Of a stretch of DNA of 64,000 bases, positions 7,939 through 17,311 are shown in pieces; position 1 is the stretch's first letter; each line of letters opens with the position of its first letter. The stretch is taken from contig NZ_MPHJ01000003.1 of the NCBI RefSeq assembly GCF_001957125.1, positions 1 through 64,000 on the forward strand, written 5' to 3'. The notes beneath the pieces were generated by a model, which saw only the letters and a list, made by a program, of their open reading frames with translations, was not told where the DNA came from and did not search any database. Both the position numbers and the translations under genes were made by a program. The DNA comes from Shewanella sp. UCD-KL12 (GTDB lineage: Bacteria; Pseudomonadota; Gammaproteobacteria; Enterobacterales; Shewanellaceae).

Positions 7939-8116
7939 AACAACTTCTTAGTTTATTCATTAACTCTGCATTTGATGGCAAGTATATCCTCTGAAGAGAA
8001 GATAGCGAAGTGGGTTTTGGGATATTGCGCTAAAATTTGTTTAGACCTAAAGCCTATACCTCTGTAAGTTACTTCAAAAGGAGTGAGTTTCTGCCATGGA
8101 GATAGTCGGAGTTTAA

Positions 8117-8815
8117 ATGTTACGGTTTTCCACATTATTAATATATCTGTTTTCACTATCAGTATACGCAACTCAATTGCCCGTCATTGCCATTGATTAC
8201 CCACCTTTTACCTCAGAGAAAGATGAGGGCAACGGCATCGCATTCTCTCTACTCACTGATGCAATGGATGGCAGCTCGCTGACGATTATGCCTCAATATT
8301 GGTCTCCTGCTCGAGCCCATAAACTGGTTAAAGAGGGCAGTTGGTGCAGTAGTTTTTATCCCCCCCGCAAAGATGACGAGCAGTTTGTCATCGTCGCTTT
8401 AGCCGATGAACCTATTGAACTTGGCTTGTATCGCCATCATCAAGTCACACCGTTTAGGTGGAACTCTCTCGTTGAAATGGAAGGTAAGACGGTAGCCTAT
8501 CTCAGAGCGCTGTCTCGTGACGGCTTAGGCAAGCATATGACAGAGTCAGGCATGGTGATCTTCAGTGTTGAAACTATTGAGCAAGGGATGCAGTTGCTTA
8601 GTCGAGGTCGGGTCGATTATGCTTTTGGCGATCAAATCTCAGGAGAGATAATTATGAGGTCCCTGAATATGGACCCAGATGAATATCAATTTTCTCTTAC
8701 ACACTTTCGCACGCTACCTGTAGGAATTTGGCTGAATCTAAGCTGCAAAGCTGCTGTGAGTGCTTTACAGCACTTACAATCTAAAGGGTTTAAGCAACTC
8801 GAGCAGGAGGAGTAG
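8117..8815 (+). CDS. Periplasmic binding-protein-like (SBP_bac_3 type)
   Basis: 232 residues with a signal peptide ending near residue 18 (LSVYA). The mature part starts with IAIDYPPFTSE, the common start of family 3 solute-binding folds, followed by two alpha/beta lobes (YLRALSRDGLGKHM; RGRVDYAFGDQ). No transporter genes are adjacent. Stand-alone proteins of this type in Shewanella often act as sensors or orphan binding proteins; the ligand is unknown. The start at ATG 8117 gives a proper leader. Confidence 0.75.
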   Translation: MLRFSTLLIYLFSLSVYATQLPVIAIDYPPFTSEKDEGNGIAFSLLTDAMDGSSLTIMPQYWSPARAHKLVKEGSWCSSFYPPRKDDEQFVIVALADEPIELGLYRHHQVTPFRWNSLVEMEGKTVAYLRALSRDGLGKHMTESGMVIFSVETIEQGMQLLSRGRVDYAFGDQISGEIIMRSLNMDPDEYQFSLTHFRTLPVGIWLNLSCKAAVSALQHLQSKGFKQLEQEE

Positions 8816-8943
8816 CGCGCTGTCGGTTATCTTGATGATATTGCAGCCTGACTAATGGCTGCTATACCTGAATAAAAATAGCTAATGGCGTTGGTTTGAA
8901 TTACTCTTCGAGCTCAATTTATTATTGTCACTATAGAGTAAAC

Positions 8944-9150
8944 ATGTCATCAGACCCATCAAAAGATAAAGTCGATATTGAAGTTGAAACGCTTAACAAA
9001 GCCCCGTCACCAATCGATGATGCGAGCGATGATATAAAACTTGCAGTCGATCTTATCTATCTATTTGAAAATAATAAAATCGACCCTAAAGTGGCATTGT
9101 CAGCGCTTGAAATTGTTAAAAGTGACCTTCAAAGAAAGTTGAAAGGTTAG
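8944..9150 (+). CDS. YbaM-like DUF2496 protein
   Basis: From ATG 8944 the protein has 68 residues. The second half (DDIKLAVDLIYLFENN ... ALEIVKSDLQRKL) matches the short E. coli YbaM family almost along its whole length; function is unknown. A TTG at 8896 in the same frame would add 16 residues outside the family, so the ATG is preferred although the ribosome site is weak. The N-terminal 25 residues are a charged extension relative to E. coli. It is cytosolic and monocistronic. Confidence 0.8.
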   Translation: MSSDPSKDKVDIEVETLNKAPSPIDDASDDIKLAVDLIYLFENNKIDPKVALSALEIVKSDLQRKLKG

Positions 9151-9161
9151 CCGTTATTCCT

Positions 9162-9566
9162 TTAGAACTGATAACGTACACCCGCTATCGCTTCAAGCTC
9201 TACTTTGACATCATCAATGATGTAAAGAATGGGTTGAGCTTCAACGAAGAAGGTAAACCTTTCTACAGAAGTTTGCGCACCAAATATGGCTCTAGCACCC
9301 AGTTTCAGATCATGTTTACTCGAGTTGATATCGGCAATTTTACCGCCAAATCCGTAGTAAAAATGCGGGGTGTTATTGAAGTTAATCATCTTGTCAGCCG
9401 TGATAGAGAATTTGTCTAGCCCAACCCCCAGCTTAATATCACCAAATTTTGCATTGATCCCTGAGTCGCTACCTATCATCACACCGACTTGAGGCGCCGC
9501 AGTTGCTGCCGAACTGGTGAACAGCATGAATGTGATTAGGCTACATATATAAACAATTGATTTCAT
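9162..9566 (-). CDS. Small secreted beta-barrel-like protein
   Basis: 134 residues with a typical signal peptide (cleavage near AATAA, residue 24). The mature part has alternating hydrophobic strands and Gly turns and ends in YQF with a C-terminal Phe, as outer-membrane barrels do. With ~110 mature residues it could form at most a small 8-strand barrel. No family is recognised. It ends 11 bp from the end of the convergent DUF2496 gene. Confidence 0.6.
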   Translation of the reverse strand: MKSIVYICSLITFMLFTSSAATAAPQVGVMIGSDSGINAKFGDIKLGVGLDKFSITADKMINFNNTPHFYYGFGGKIADINSSKHDLKLGARAIFGAQTSVERFTFFVEAQPILYIIDDVKVELEAIAGVRYQF

Positions 9567-9899
9567 TTTTTACCTTAGAGATCTAGACTGAACTTCTGTT
9601 CCATTAATGGGGCAAGGTTATTTAAAATAACTCTCTATTTCAATCAAGAAAGGGCATAATTACTGGATAATTTAAAATATGCTAATGTATTGAAATTATA
9701 GATAAATAGATGCTGATTTATTTTGTTGTAAATGAAGTGGAACTGTAATTTATTTGCGTTAAACCTGACATAAATCGGGCGAAATATGGCAAAAATATGA
9801 TGCGTGTTTTTTGCGTATATGTGCAAACCGTAAAGCCTGTAGGGTACAAGCTTAAATAAGCAGATATGAAGCTAGTAGTTAGCAGAACATATCGTTTTT
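9567..9899. other. AT-rich intergenic region, nothing recognised
   Basis: 333 bp, strongly AT-rich, between two minus-strand genes. It holds the promoter of the small barrel gene. The open frame at 9644-9826 has no ribosome site or family and reads as low-complexity Phe/Asn/Ile, so I do not call it. Confidence 0.5.
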
Positions 9900-11198
9900 T
9901 TAAAACGATTCAGCTACCGAGACATAAATAGCGTCATTATCGCCAGAGCGGGCATAGTCCAGCCTCAGGTTGATACGTTGTGAATCTAACACCATATAGC
10001 GAATTCCCACCCCGTAGCTGCGGATCATATCATCATCCCAAAGCTTAGATACCTCAGGTGAGTCAAACCCGCCTCCAGCAAACCCGACGACACCAAAGTC
10101 ACCAAAGACTTTCCATCTGGCTTCAATTTGACCAGAGGATGAAGCTTTATTGAGATACTTTGTTGCCGAGAAACCACGAAGTCCTACTGTGCAATAATCC
10201 CATAGAGGTGCATTGCCATATTTAGCACAGCCTCTGGCTTCAAAAGCCAATACAAGTGGGTCGAGCAGATGGTAATAGTAACGATAGCGCGCCTGATAGG
10301 ATTGATAGGTATTACTGCTACCAAAGAACTCATCATTAAACATGGCATCAAATTCGAATCGTTGACCCGAATAAGCATTGGTTTGATTGTCTCGGGTGTC
10401 GTATTGGACTAATAGGCCTGCACCATTGGCCTTCGCCTTACCTATTTCATCTTCAGTATTACCTTCGACATTTTCACCTTCGCCACTGCTAGAGAAGGTT
10501 TGTTCGTTATTGATGAGCCTAAATTGGCCGCCAACAAACCAATTCTCGCCGACATTGCGTAGCAATTGTCCCTTAAGCAAGGTGCCTTTAATGTTCCAAT
10601 CAAGCCCCTTGCCACTTTCTGTATATTTGCTGTCGAGCAGTGTGAGCTTTAGAGCGACGTAAGCAGCGGCGCCTGTGAAGCGCCACTTATCTTCATCCCA
10701 GTAGTTTTGCTGCATCAATCCATAGGCGTAGCTGTCGTTATCGGTATAAGCGGCTACCGCTTGGGTTGTCGATGCTGGTTGAGCCGCCTTTTGAGCTGCA
10801 GATTGGCCATAATAATAGGCGCCAGCGATAACTAACCCGGTACCAATTGTGGGGTCGGCAACAGGAATAGGCACAGCGACAAAATCCCCTTTCTGGGCCT
10901 TAAGCCTTGTATCCTCATCACGTAAGTCCGGTGTCCATTCAGGGATGATGCTGTTAACCCCATAGGAGCCTGTGCTAGTACTTTGGTGGGTGTGACTTGT
11001 GCTTTGCAAGTTTGGATTTATCGTTTGCGGTTTTAGGTCATGTTGACCACCACTTTGCTTAAGTGGCGCATCATCAGTCGCTATCTCTTGCGCTAAGCCC
11101 AAAGTTGATACTGACCAGCTAGCGAGTAGGAAAACTGTCAAAGTAATCCAGCTATAGCTTTTTCGCGCGCAGAGGCGTAACTGCTCTACAGACTGCAT
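9900..11198 (-). CDS. BamA/TamA-like outer-membrane beta-barrel (Bac_surface_Ag)
   Basis: 432 residues. After a signal peptide ending near LGLAQE (residue 37), a ~70-residue linker rich in Ser/Thr/Gln leads to IPVADPTIGTGLVIAGAYYY, the usual start of this barrel family. The rest is a 16-strand type barrel with LRGF (about 342-345, the lid-lock-like L/RGF motif) and a terminal Phe (VAESF). POTRA domains are absent, so this is not BamA itself. Such short members are found beside metallophosphatases or alone; their role is unclear. AAGGAAG precedes ATG 11198. Confidence 0.82.
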   Translation of the reverse strand: MQSVEQLRLCARKSYSWITLTVFLLASWSVSTLGLAQEIATDDAPLKQSGGQHDLKPQTINPNLQSTSHTHQSTSTGSYGVNSIIPEWTPDLRDEDTRLKAQKGDFVAVPIPVADPTIGTGLVIAGAYYYGQSAAQKAAQPASTTQAVAAYTDNDSYAYGLMQQNYWDEDKWRFTGAAAYVALKLTLLDSKYTESGKGLDWNIKGTLLKGQLLRNVGENWFVGGQFRLINNEQTFSSSGEGENVEGNTEDEIGKAKANGAGLLVQYDTRDNQTNAYSGQRFEFDAMFNDEFFGSSNTYQSYQARYRYYYHLLDPLVLAFEARGCAKYGNAPLWDYCTVGLRGFSATKYLNKASSSGQIEARWKVFGDFGVVGFAGGGFDSPEVSKLWDDDMIRSYGVGIRYMVLDSQRINLRLDYARSGDNDAIYVSVAESF

Positions 11199-11303
11199 CG
11201 GTATCTTCCTTAACCACAGAGTGAAACTATAGGTTAGCAGTTTGTTTGATTTAAGTAACTGTTTTGCTGTTGCCTTTTATAGTTAAAACCTCAACTTAAT
11301 GGT

Positions 11304-11331
11304 AAAAGGGGACTTGATAAAGTCCCCTTTT
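11304..11331. terminator. Intrinsic terminator after rsgA paralogue
   Basis: AAAAGGGGACTT (11304-11315) pairs with AAGTCCCCTTTT (11320-11331) around GATA. The minus-strand transcript ends in a U-run. It lies about 70 bp beyond the rsgA stop and separates it from the barrel gene. Confidence 0.85.
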
Positions 11332-11398
11332 TTCTAAGCACTAGACATTGCTTACTCCATCGTTTAAGCCATCTAGATAGGGCTAGTTCTACCGACCA

Positions 11399-12583
11399 TT
11401 ATTTGCCTTTTAGTACTCTGGCGCCATCTTGTACCGAGCGATAGAACTTACTTTGGTTGCGGTCTTTAGCTCGTTTTTGAGCTAAGGTCGCGCTGTTGAG
11501 CGCTTGCTCCCTCAGTAACTTCTGATAGCTGGTTAAACGCCTCGCATCAAGCTCTCCTTTGCTTATTGCAGCTTGAACCTTACAACCTGGCTCTGTTAGA
11601 TGCTGACAATCTCCAAAGCGGCACAAGTTTGCTAAGGCGATTATCTCTTCGAATGTTTCGCTAACTCCATGCTCACAATCGGCGAGCTGTAGCTCTCTCA
11701 TGCCGGGAGTGTCAAGCAGTAGGCCTCCGGCAGGCATTTGATGCAAGGAGCGTCCCGTTGTTGTGTGACGTCCTTTACTATCATCTTCTCGAATTGCTGA
11801 GGTAGATTGTGCACTAGCACCTAACAAGGTATTGATTAACGTAGATTTACCTACGCCAGAAGAGCCCATGACGGCAATGGTTTGACCTAAGCCGCAATAG
11901 GTATGTAGTGAAGCCACACTCTCTTTAGAGAGTGAATTAACTGTCTCTATCATAGCTAAAGGAGAGATAGCTAAAAGTGCCTGCGTGTAAGCATGAATAT
12001 CATCACACATATCTGCTTTTGTTAGCACAAAAACAGGCGTGACTTCAGCTTCTTTCGCTAGCGCCATATAGCGTTCAATTCGCCCTAGATTAAAGTCTTT
12101 ATTCAATGACGAAACGATAAATACGGTATCAACATTGGCAGCAATGAGCTGGGTTTTAACTTTGCTCCCTGGTGCCTTTCGACTAAATAGAGAAAGTCGC
12201 GTTAACCGCTGCTGAACACTATTTTCTAAGTTAAGTGTGAGCCAATCACCCACAGTGATCTCAGGCATCTTATCTGTGATAGGAATGCTGAGCTCGCCAG
12301 TTGCAGTTTGAAGATCTAGCTGACTTCGGTGACAGGCCATGACCTTTGCAATGATAAGATCGTTACGGCTGTCTCCCATCAGTTGCTGAGCAAAGAAGGG
12401 GCGCCAGCCAAGGCTTGCCAGTGAGGTATCGTTAAGGCTTAAATCAGCAGAAGTATTGCCGTCATTGCTCAAGGGGCTTTGGCTATGACTTTCACCTTGA
12501 CTGTCGATATGACGGTGAGTTGGTGTTGCTACTGATGAGCGAGAGTTTGACTTGATTGAAGAAAATCGGTTTAAATTTTTCAT
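11399..12583 (-). CDS. rsgA: RsgA-type ribosome small-subunit GTPase
   Basis: 394 residues. The circularly permuted GTPase order is plain: G4 TKAD (188-191), G1 GSSGVGKST (240-248), G3 DTPGMREL (291-298), preceded by an OB-like domain and followed by the zinc knuckle Cys321-Cys326-His328-Cys334. RsgA tests and releases immature 30S subunits. The first ~55 residues are a low-complexity Ser/Asn-rich extension before LGWRPFFAQQL. That motif is characteristic of the second, YjeQ-paralogue branch, so the genome may carry a separate housekeeping rsgA. The gene follows a leader with a small ORF and hairpins (12584-12790). Confidence 0.88.
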   Translation of the reverse strand: MKNLNRFSSIKSNSRSSVATPTHRHIDSQGESHSQSPLSNDGNTSADLSLNDTSLASLGWRPFFAQQLMGDSRNDLIIAKVMACHRSQLDLQTATGELSIPITDKMPEITVGDWLTLNLENSVQQRLTRLSLFSRKAPGSKVKTQLIAANVDTVFIVSSLNKDFNLGRIERYMALAKEAEVTPVFVLTKADMCDDIHAYTQALLAISPLAMIETVNSLSKESVASLHTYCGLGQTIAVMGSSGVGKSTLINTLLGASAQSTSAIREDDSKGRHTTTGRSLHQMPAGGLLLDTPGMRELQLADCEHGVSETFEEIIALANLCRFGDCQHLTEPGCKVQAAISKGELDARRLTSYQKLLREQALNSATLAQKRAKDRNQSKFYRSVQDGARVLKGK

Positions 12584-12619
12584 TTTTATCCCAGCGCAAA
12601 GCGCCTGAACTTAAGTGTT

Positions 12620-12753
12620 CGGGGATCATCAATAAACCTAAGGTGTATCTGAGGATCCCGGTGTTAGTCGTTAATGATGCGCAAATGGCAAACAACAACG
12701 ATAGAAACAACCGGGCAGTAGCGCTAATCGCTTAAGCTGAGGCGCCTATTGCC
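12620..12753 (-). promoter_or_regulatory. Structured leader of rsgA, attenuator-like
   Basis: Between a 14-codon leader ORF and rsgA lie two hairpins. One pairs 12713-12724 (GGGCAGTAGCGC) with 12742-12753 (GCGCCTATTGCCC) with one bulge, and overlaps the leader codons. The other pairs GGGGATC near 12621 with GATCCCG near 12654. Ribosome position on the leader could decide which forms. This is inference from layout; no classical U-run terminator is seen. Confidence 0.4.
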
Positions 12754-12776
12754 CAGTTAAACCCTGTAACAATCAT
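12732..12776 (-). CDS. Possible 14-codon leader peptide of rsgA
   Basis: ATG 12776 follows AGGAGA at ideal spacing, and the frame reads MIVTGFNWAIGASA then TAA. The ribosome site is much better than that of rsgA itself (GGGATAAAA). The ORF ends about 150 nt before the rsgA ATG and overlaps one arm of a hairpin. It may be a regulatory leader peptide or simply a chance ORF with a good ribosome site. Confidence 0.35.
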   Translation of the reverse strand: MIVTGFNWAIGASA

Positions 12777-13397
12777 CAATTCATCTCCTATCTGTAGCTG
12801 TGTCGTAAGTGGGATTGAAACTCTTGTCCAATGCCACTCTTACTCAATATCTGTGTAATAAAGACAGACCATAGCAATTTTTCGGTTAACTCTCTACTTA
12901 TTCTGCTTACGCTTGTGAAGCGACTCAAGTTTACAAACTCTTACATCTTAGTGCCGTTATCTCATTCCCCCTAACAGGGGAAAGCAAGTGGGGGGTTGCC
13001 ATTCACGGCTATCTATTTTGGCGGGATGAATCCAACAAAATCATTGGCTAGTACAAAGCACCTAGTTAAATATTTGTTAATTGGTCGCTTTCACAGTGAA
13101 AGATAACGATAGGAGTCAAACACTTCACCGACTAGATGTTTGGTTGGATATACATTGGGTGTGAGTTCAAATTCAACAATAACAGGTAGTTACACTTGCC
13201 GGTCAAAAAGATTACTATCATGTTTGAATTATTTACCGTATAACAATTAAGATATAACAAGCCAGAAACATATTATTTCTAAGATATGACGCCCTATCGT
13301 AGGTTGGTTGCAGGTGAGTGATTAGTGTGCGGTCTTCATTGACACTATCGCGACTCAATTAAAACAATAAATACCCTACAGATGGGGGGAGCAACCA
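12777..13397. other. Divergent promoter region rsgA / TonB receptor
   Basis: About 620 bp without a gene. It should hold both divergent promoters. A 15-bp inverted repeat, CTTTCAC-A-GTGAAAG (13088-13102), lies about 300 bp upstream of the receptor start and looks like an operator for an unknown regulator. Nothing else was recognised. Confidence 0.4.
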
Positions 13398-15788
13398 ATG
13401 ATGGCTAAAGCATACCTAACCACAGACAGACTCAACAATCGAATGCACCCTATTGCGCTTGGCATTGCGCTGGCAATAGGCTCATATTCAACGACTGCGA
13501 TTGCACAGGATAAAGATCACACTTCCCATGAACAGGTTCAGAAGCAGCATCATGATGCCGCTGAGCAAGCAAGAGTAGATCAAGAAGCGGAGCGTAATGC
13601 AGCGCCTGCGATTGAAGTTATTCAGGTTACAGCGCGTCATCGTGTAGAGAGCATGCAATCAACCCCTATCGCGATAACCGCTTTCAATGCCGAGCAGATG
13701 AAAGATGCCAAAATCGAAGGCTTAGGTGATATCGCAGGGCGTACCCCTGGATTTCAGATGAACGCTTATACCTCGAGTGAGCCTGAGTTATTTATGCGCG
13801 GTATCGGTAGTGATATTGAAAGTGCTGGTGCTGCTGCCGCTATTGGTATGTATGTCGATGGTGTGTATGTTTCTCGTGGTACTGCATCAGCGATGGATCT
13901 CTATGATCTGCAGAGTGTTGAAGTATTGCGTGGCCCGCAAGGGACACTTTACGGCAAGAATGTTGTGGGTGGTGCGATTAACTTTATCACTAAAAAACCA
14001 CAATTTGATGAGGCGGAAGGCAGTGGTGAAGTGACCATGGGTAACTATGGTTTATGGGAAGCTAAAGGCTATGTGACTGGCGGCTTGTCAGACAATCTAG
14101 CGGGTAAGATAGCTTACAGTGGCTATATGCGTGATGGTTATGGCGAGAATACCTATACAGGTAATGAGGCAGACTCACTGGACCGTAATTCAACTCGAGC
14201 CCAACTGCTTTATACGCCTGCCGATGATCTAGAGATATTATTCTCTGCCGGACATTCTCAATCAAAAGGCGTCCCCCGTGTTAAACATATCGGTTATAGC
14301 GCTGGACGAAATGCCCCATTTATTAGTGACGATCCACGTAAAGATGAAAACAGTATCGATGGTCATGAAAACTCACAAACTGACAGTTTAAGCATGAAGA
14401 TTGACTGGTTTACCGATGTGGGGACATTCACTTCGATCACCGCTTATCGTGATAACGAATATGATATCTATGAAAATGCCGCAGCGGGTTTAGTCGATAG
14501 CTCTCAAGTATTCGACCCTTGGGGCGACCCTGCCGATAATACCGTTGGCTCAGATGAGGAGTTAGCTGCACTTCAACCCGATGATGAGTGGTTATCGACT
14601 AAGGCTGAACAATCTTCGCAGATCTCCCAAGAATTTCGTCTTGCCAGTGGCGATGGCGCCTTTAGCTGGTTAGGCGGCCTGTTCTTTATGCAAGAAGATA
14701 TTAGCCGTCAGGAAGATGTGGACTACTGGTTCCATACGCAGTGGGGCACTACAGCTGGTAATGTTGCTAACACGACCGACAATACCACCACCAGTTATGC
14801 AGCATTTGGTCAGGCCTCTTATGAGTTTACCGATGCGCTAACAGTCACTGCAGGTCTTAGATATAGCCGAGATGATAAAGACTTTACCGCAGGCGCTTCA
14901 GGTCGTCGTTTCGATAACTGGGATAACATGCATGAAGATCTTGATGGTAATCGTGTAGATAGTTATACCGTGAGTACAACAGACTCTTGGTCTGAATGGA
15001 CGCCAAGCTTAAATGTCGACTATCAAGCAACACGAGATATGTTCTTCTACTACTCATTGGCTAAGGGCTATAAGTCCGGTGGCTTTAATGGCGAAGGTAT
15101 GGAAAAAGCAGTTGAAGCGGTTATGCCTTTTGCCCCTGAGATTGCTTGGAACAATGAGATTGGTTTTAAAACACAATCCTTTGAGAATCGCTTTAGATTA
15201 AACGGCGCCATCTTCTACACAGAATATACAGATATGCAAAACCAGGTCTGGGTTGAAACCGGTGAAAACACGCCTGATAACTTGCAAACCATGAATGGCA
15301 GTGGTGTGGCTAAAGGGGTTGAGCTAGAGATGATTGCTCTACTGACTGAAAGCTTCAGCTTAAACGGCAGCTATGGTTACCTCAATTCGGAATTTACTGA
15401 TGATTTTATCGTAAACGAAGATGAGAACTATAAAGGTAACACCATGCGCCGAGCGCCTGAACATACCTTTAATATCTATGCGAACTACGAGTGGGAGATT
15501 GAAAGTTTAGGTGATGCCAGTGCGCGTATTAATTACCAGTATCAAGATGAATACTTCTTTGATAACTCCAATGATCCACTGACTCAGGTAGATTCAGAGT
15601 TTAGTGTCGATATGGTGTTAACCTTGAAGAGCTTTGATGATACTTGGGCTCTGCAGTTATGGGGTAAGAACCTGACTGATGAGCTTAATATCGGCTCAAC
15701 CACTGTTTACGCTGCATGGGATGACACGGTTTATAACGCCTATAAGCCACCACGCACTTACGGTGTGACTTTCTCTTATAACTTCTAA
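13398..15788 (+). CDS. TonB-dependent outer-membrane receptor
   Basis: 796 residues. A signal peptide ends near residue 36 (TAIA-QD), an unusual His/Gln/Glu-rich stretch of ~35 residues follows, then a TonB box-like EVIQVTA (73-79). The plug domain has SMQSTPIAITAF, LFMRGIGS and VEVLRGPQGTLYGKN, which place it in the large FecA/proteobacterial receptor class with PRK-type IAI-TAF plug. The barrel ends in YGVTFSYNF with C-terminal Phe. Receptors of this branch import diverse organic substrates; the ligand is unknown. GGGGGAG precedes ATG 13398 and ATG 13401. A strong terminator follows. The convergent hydrolase genes may act on its substrate, but they are not in the same operon. Confidence 0.9.
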   Translation: MMAKAYLTTDRLNNRMHPIALGIALAIGSYSTTAIAQDKDHTSHEQVQKQHHDAAEQARVDQEAERNAAPAIEVIQVTARHRVESMQSTPIAITAFNAEQMKDAKIEGLGDIAGRTPGFQMNAYTSSEPELFMRGIGSDIESAGAAAAIGMYVDGVYVSRGTASAMDLYDLQSVEVLRGPQGTLYGKNVVGGAINFITKKPQFDEAEGSGEVTMGNYGLWEAKGYVTGGLSDNLAGKIAYSGYMRDGYGENTYTGNEADSLDRNSTRAQLLYTPADDLEILFSAGHSQSKGVPRVKHIGYSAGRNAPFISDDPRKDENSIDGHENSQTDSLSMKIDWFTDVGTFTSITAYRDNEYDIYENAAAGLVDSSQVFDPWGDPADNTVGSDEELAALQPDDEWLSTKAEQSSQISQEFRLASGDGAFSWLGGLFFMQEDISRQEDVDYWFHTQWGTTAGNVANTTDNTTTSYAAFGQASYEFTDALTVTAGLRYSRDDKDFTAGASGRRFDNWDNMHEDLDGNRVDSYTVSTTDSWSEWTPSLNVDYQATRDMFFYYSLAKGYKSGGFNGEGMEKAVEAVMPFAPEIAWNNEIGFKTQSFENRFRLNGAIFYTEYTDMQNQVWVETGENTPDNLQTMNGSGVAKGVELEMIALLTESFSLNGSYGYLNSEFTDDFIVNEDENYKGNTMRRAPEHTFNIYANYEWEIESLGDASARINYQYQDEYFFDNSNDPLTQVDSEFSVDMVLTLKSFDDTWALQLWGKNLTDELNIGSTTVYAAWDDTVYNAYKPPRTYGVTFSYNF

Positions 15789-15818
15789 GAATGGTTGTTA
15801 ATTATTGAAGCTTGTTAG

Positions 15819-15848
15819 AAAAAACGCAGATTTTAATCTGCGTTTTTT
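15819..15848. terminator. Bidirectional intrinsic terminator
   Basis: AAAAAACGCAGATT (15819-15832) and AATCTGCGTTTTTT (15835-15848) form a 14-bp perfect stem with a 2-base loop. It serves the receptor gene on the plus strand and the convergent hydrolase gene on the minus strand. Confidence 0.9.
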
Positions 15849-15863
15849 CTTATTAGCTTATCT

Positions 15864-17237
15864 CTATTTTTTGCTGTGTTGATCAGCTAACGTAAACAAG
15901 GCATCGATTGCAGTGAAGAAAGTCGCTATCATTGACGGACCGCTTGGTTTACCAAAGCTAGAAAAAATGGATACTGTTGTTCCTGTATTCCAATCGATGA
16001 CATTCCATTGACCGTTGACGCCAACCATAGCACTGATAGGCCTGCCGTTGAGGGAAATGGTGCGGAATTGGTCAGCGTAGAATCCTTCTCCTGCGACTTG
16101 TTCCTGATTATCTGTAAACTTCCAAGCTTGCTTAACTGCGTCATCACCATTTCTTAGACGTTCGATAAAACTGAGTGGAAGAATCTGCTCTCCCTTAAAG
16201 TTCTTTCCCTCATTCGCGATCAGATTCATTGCGATAGCAAAGTCACGAGTTGTCATATTTAAGCCACCACTGTATGGCATGCGATCATGGTTTAGGTCAA
16301 GAAAGGCGGCAACAGGCTCCTGAAAACCACCTTTCTTCCAGAGTTCTTGCTCCATAAATGCATTAAATGACATTCCTGTTGCTGCAGCTATTGCTCGCTC
16401 TGCACTGAGTCCAATGATCTCCGTGTTAACACATTTATAGTTGTAACCTACGCCAGGGGCGACAGGTTTAACTTTGTTTGCTAGGATTTTTAAGAACTCT
16501 TCAATGCCATCTAGGCGGCCGTGGGCGCCACTTTTATTAATCACTTTTCCGTCTAGAGTATCAAAACCGTTGTATCCAGAGGCTAATGGCATAGCCCAAT
16601 CCCAAGTTGACCACTCTCCCATAGACCAGTGATAACCATTGTCATCATCATATTTGCTGTCTATCGTACGAATTCCTGAACGCATATCGCTGAAATTGCG
16701 AAGCGGTTGCCCAGCTAAAGGGGAATGTTTAAATTCGGGAATCCATTTCTCAATTTTATCATTGTATGAGATAAACCCTTTTTCTACGGCGATGGCCAGC
16801 ACCATTGAAGTGAAGGACTTACTGGCTGACATCAAATGGTTCTTTGTTTTTGTGTTAGTCCCGTTCCAATAGTCTTCTGCGATGATGGTGCCATCTTTTG
16901 TCATCACCACATAATTATGTATGTTTGCCCTGTCCCTCATAAAGGCATACAAATCCATTGACTGATTTCCTGCAAATACATGATGATTTGATAGCTCGAT
17001 GGGTGCTGTTAACTTGAGCGGCATTTTATCACCATGTTCAATGATGGCATGTTTGTGAAATAGATGAGCATCGGGGTAAGTGTAAGCCCCTAGGTGCTGC
17101 TCTTCCCAATTGGCTATTCCCGCTCCGAATGTATTTAGCCCTTGTTCAATTTTTTGATTAGGCTGATGTACAACCACTGCATTTGCTTGAAAAATAGATG
17201 CTAAGGAAAGTGATAAAATGACAAGGGACTTTTTCAT
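15864..17237 (-). CDS. Exported serine hydrolase, beta-lactamase/NylB fold
   Basis: From ATG 17237 the protein has 457 residues; AGAGG lies 6 bases upstream and the leader MKKSLVILSLSLASIFQANA is a clear signal peptide, so the longer frame to 17309 is rejected. The nucleophile motif SxxK is Ser137-Ala-Ser-Lys140. A Tyr-containing motif GYNYKCVN stands where YxN of class C beta-lactamases and the catalytic Tyr of 6-aminohexanoate-dimer hydrolase (NylB) occur. GVNGQWNVID near the C-terminus corresponds to the third motif. Periplasmic. Substrates in this family range from peptides and esters to linear amides, so an amidase or esterase is as likely as a beta-lactamase. Confidence 0.85.
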   Translation of the reverse strand: MKKSLVILSLSLASIFQANAVVVHQPNQKIEQGLNTFGAGIANWEEQHLGAYTYPDAHLFHKHAIIEHGDKMPLKLTAPIELSNHHVFAGNQSMDLYAFMRDRANIHNYVVMTKDGTIIAEDYWNGTNTKTKNHLMSASKSFTSMVLAIAVEKGFISYNDKIEKWIPEFKHSPLAGQPLRNFSDMRSGIRTIDSKYDDDNGYHWSMGEWSTWDWAMPLASGYNGFDTLDGKVINKSGAHGRLDGIEEFLKILANKVKPVAPGVGYNYKCVNTEIIGLSAERAIAAATGMSFNAFMEQELWKKGGFQEPVAAFLDLNHDRMPYSGGLNMTTRDFAIAMNLIANEGKNFKGEQILPLSFIERLRNGDDAVKQAWKFTDNQEQVAGEGFYADQFRTISLNGRPISAMVGVNGQWNVIDWNTGTTVSIFSSFGKPSGPSMIATFFTAIDALFTLADQHSKK

Positions 17238-17257
17238 AAAAACCTCTTTTTGCATTG

Positions 17258-17269
17258 ACTGTAAACAGT
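17258..17269. promoter_or_regulatory. 12-bp palindrome in hydrolase leader
   Basis: ACTGTAAACAGT lies about 20 bp before the hydrolase ATG. A related GACTGTTTACT occurs at 19436-19446 before the C45 gene, in the same position relative to an AGAGGTTTTTATGAAAAA start region. The two genes may share control. Confidence 0.4.
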
Positions 17270-17311
17270 TTGGCTTAAATAGATATGGTCGTTTTGGTTG
17301 AGTAAGCATGT

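Noticed and set aside
7953..8135. 60-codon minus-strand ORF just upstream of the zinc-ribbon gene
   Set aside because: It ends 14 bp before that gene, which is suggestive, but it has no ribosome site, no family, and overlaps the start of the plus-strand binding-protein gene.
15864..17237. Calling the serine hydrolase an antibiotic-resistance beta-lactamase
   Set aside because: The fold is shared by esterases, peptidases and amide hydrolases; the YxN and KTG motifs are not standard and NylB-like features are present.
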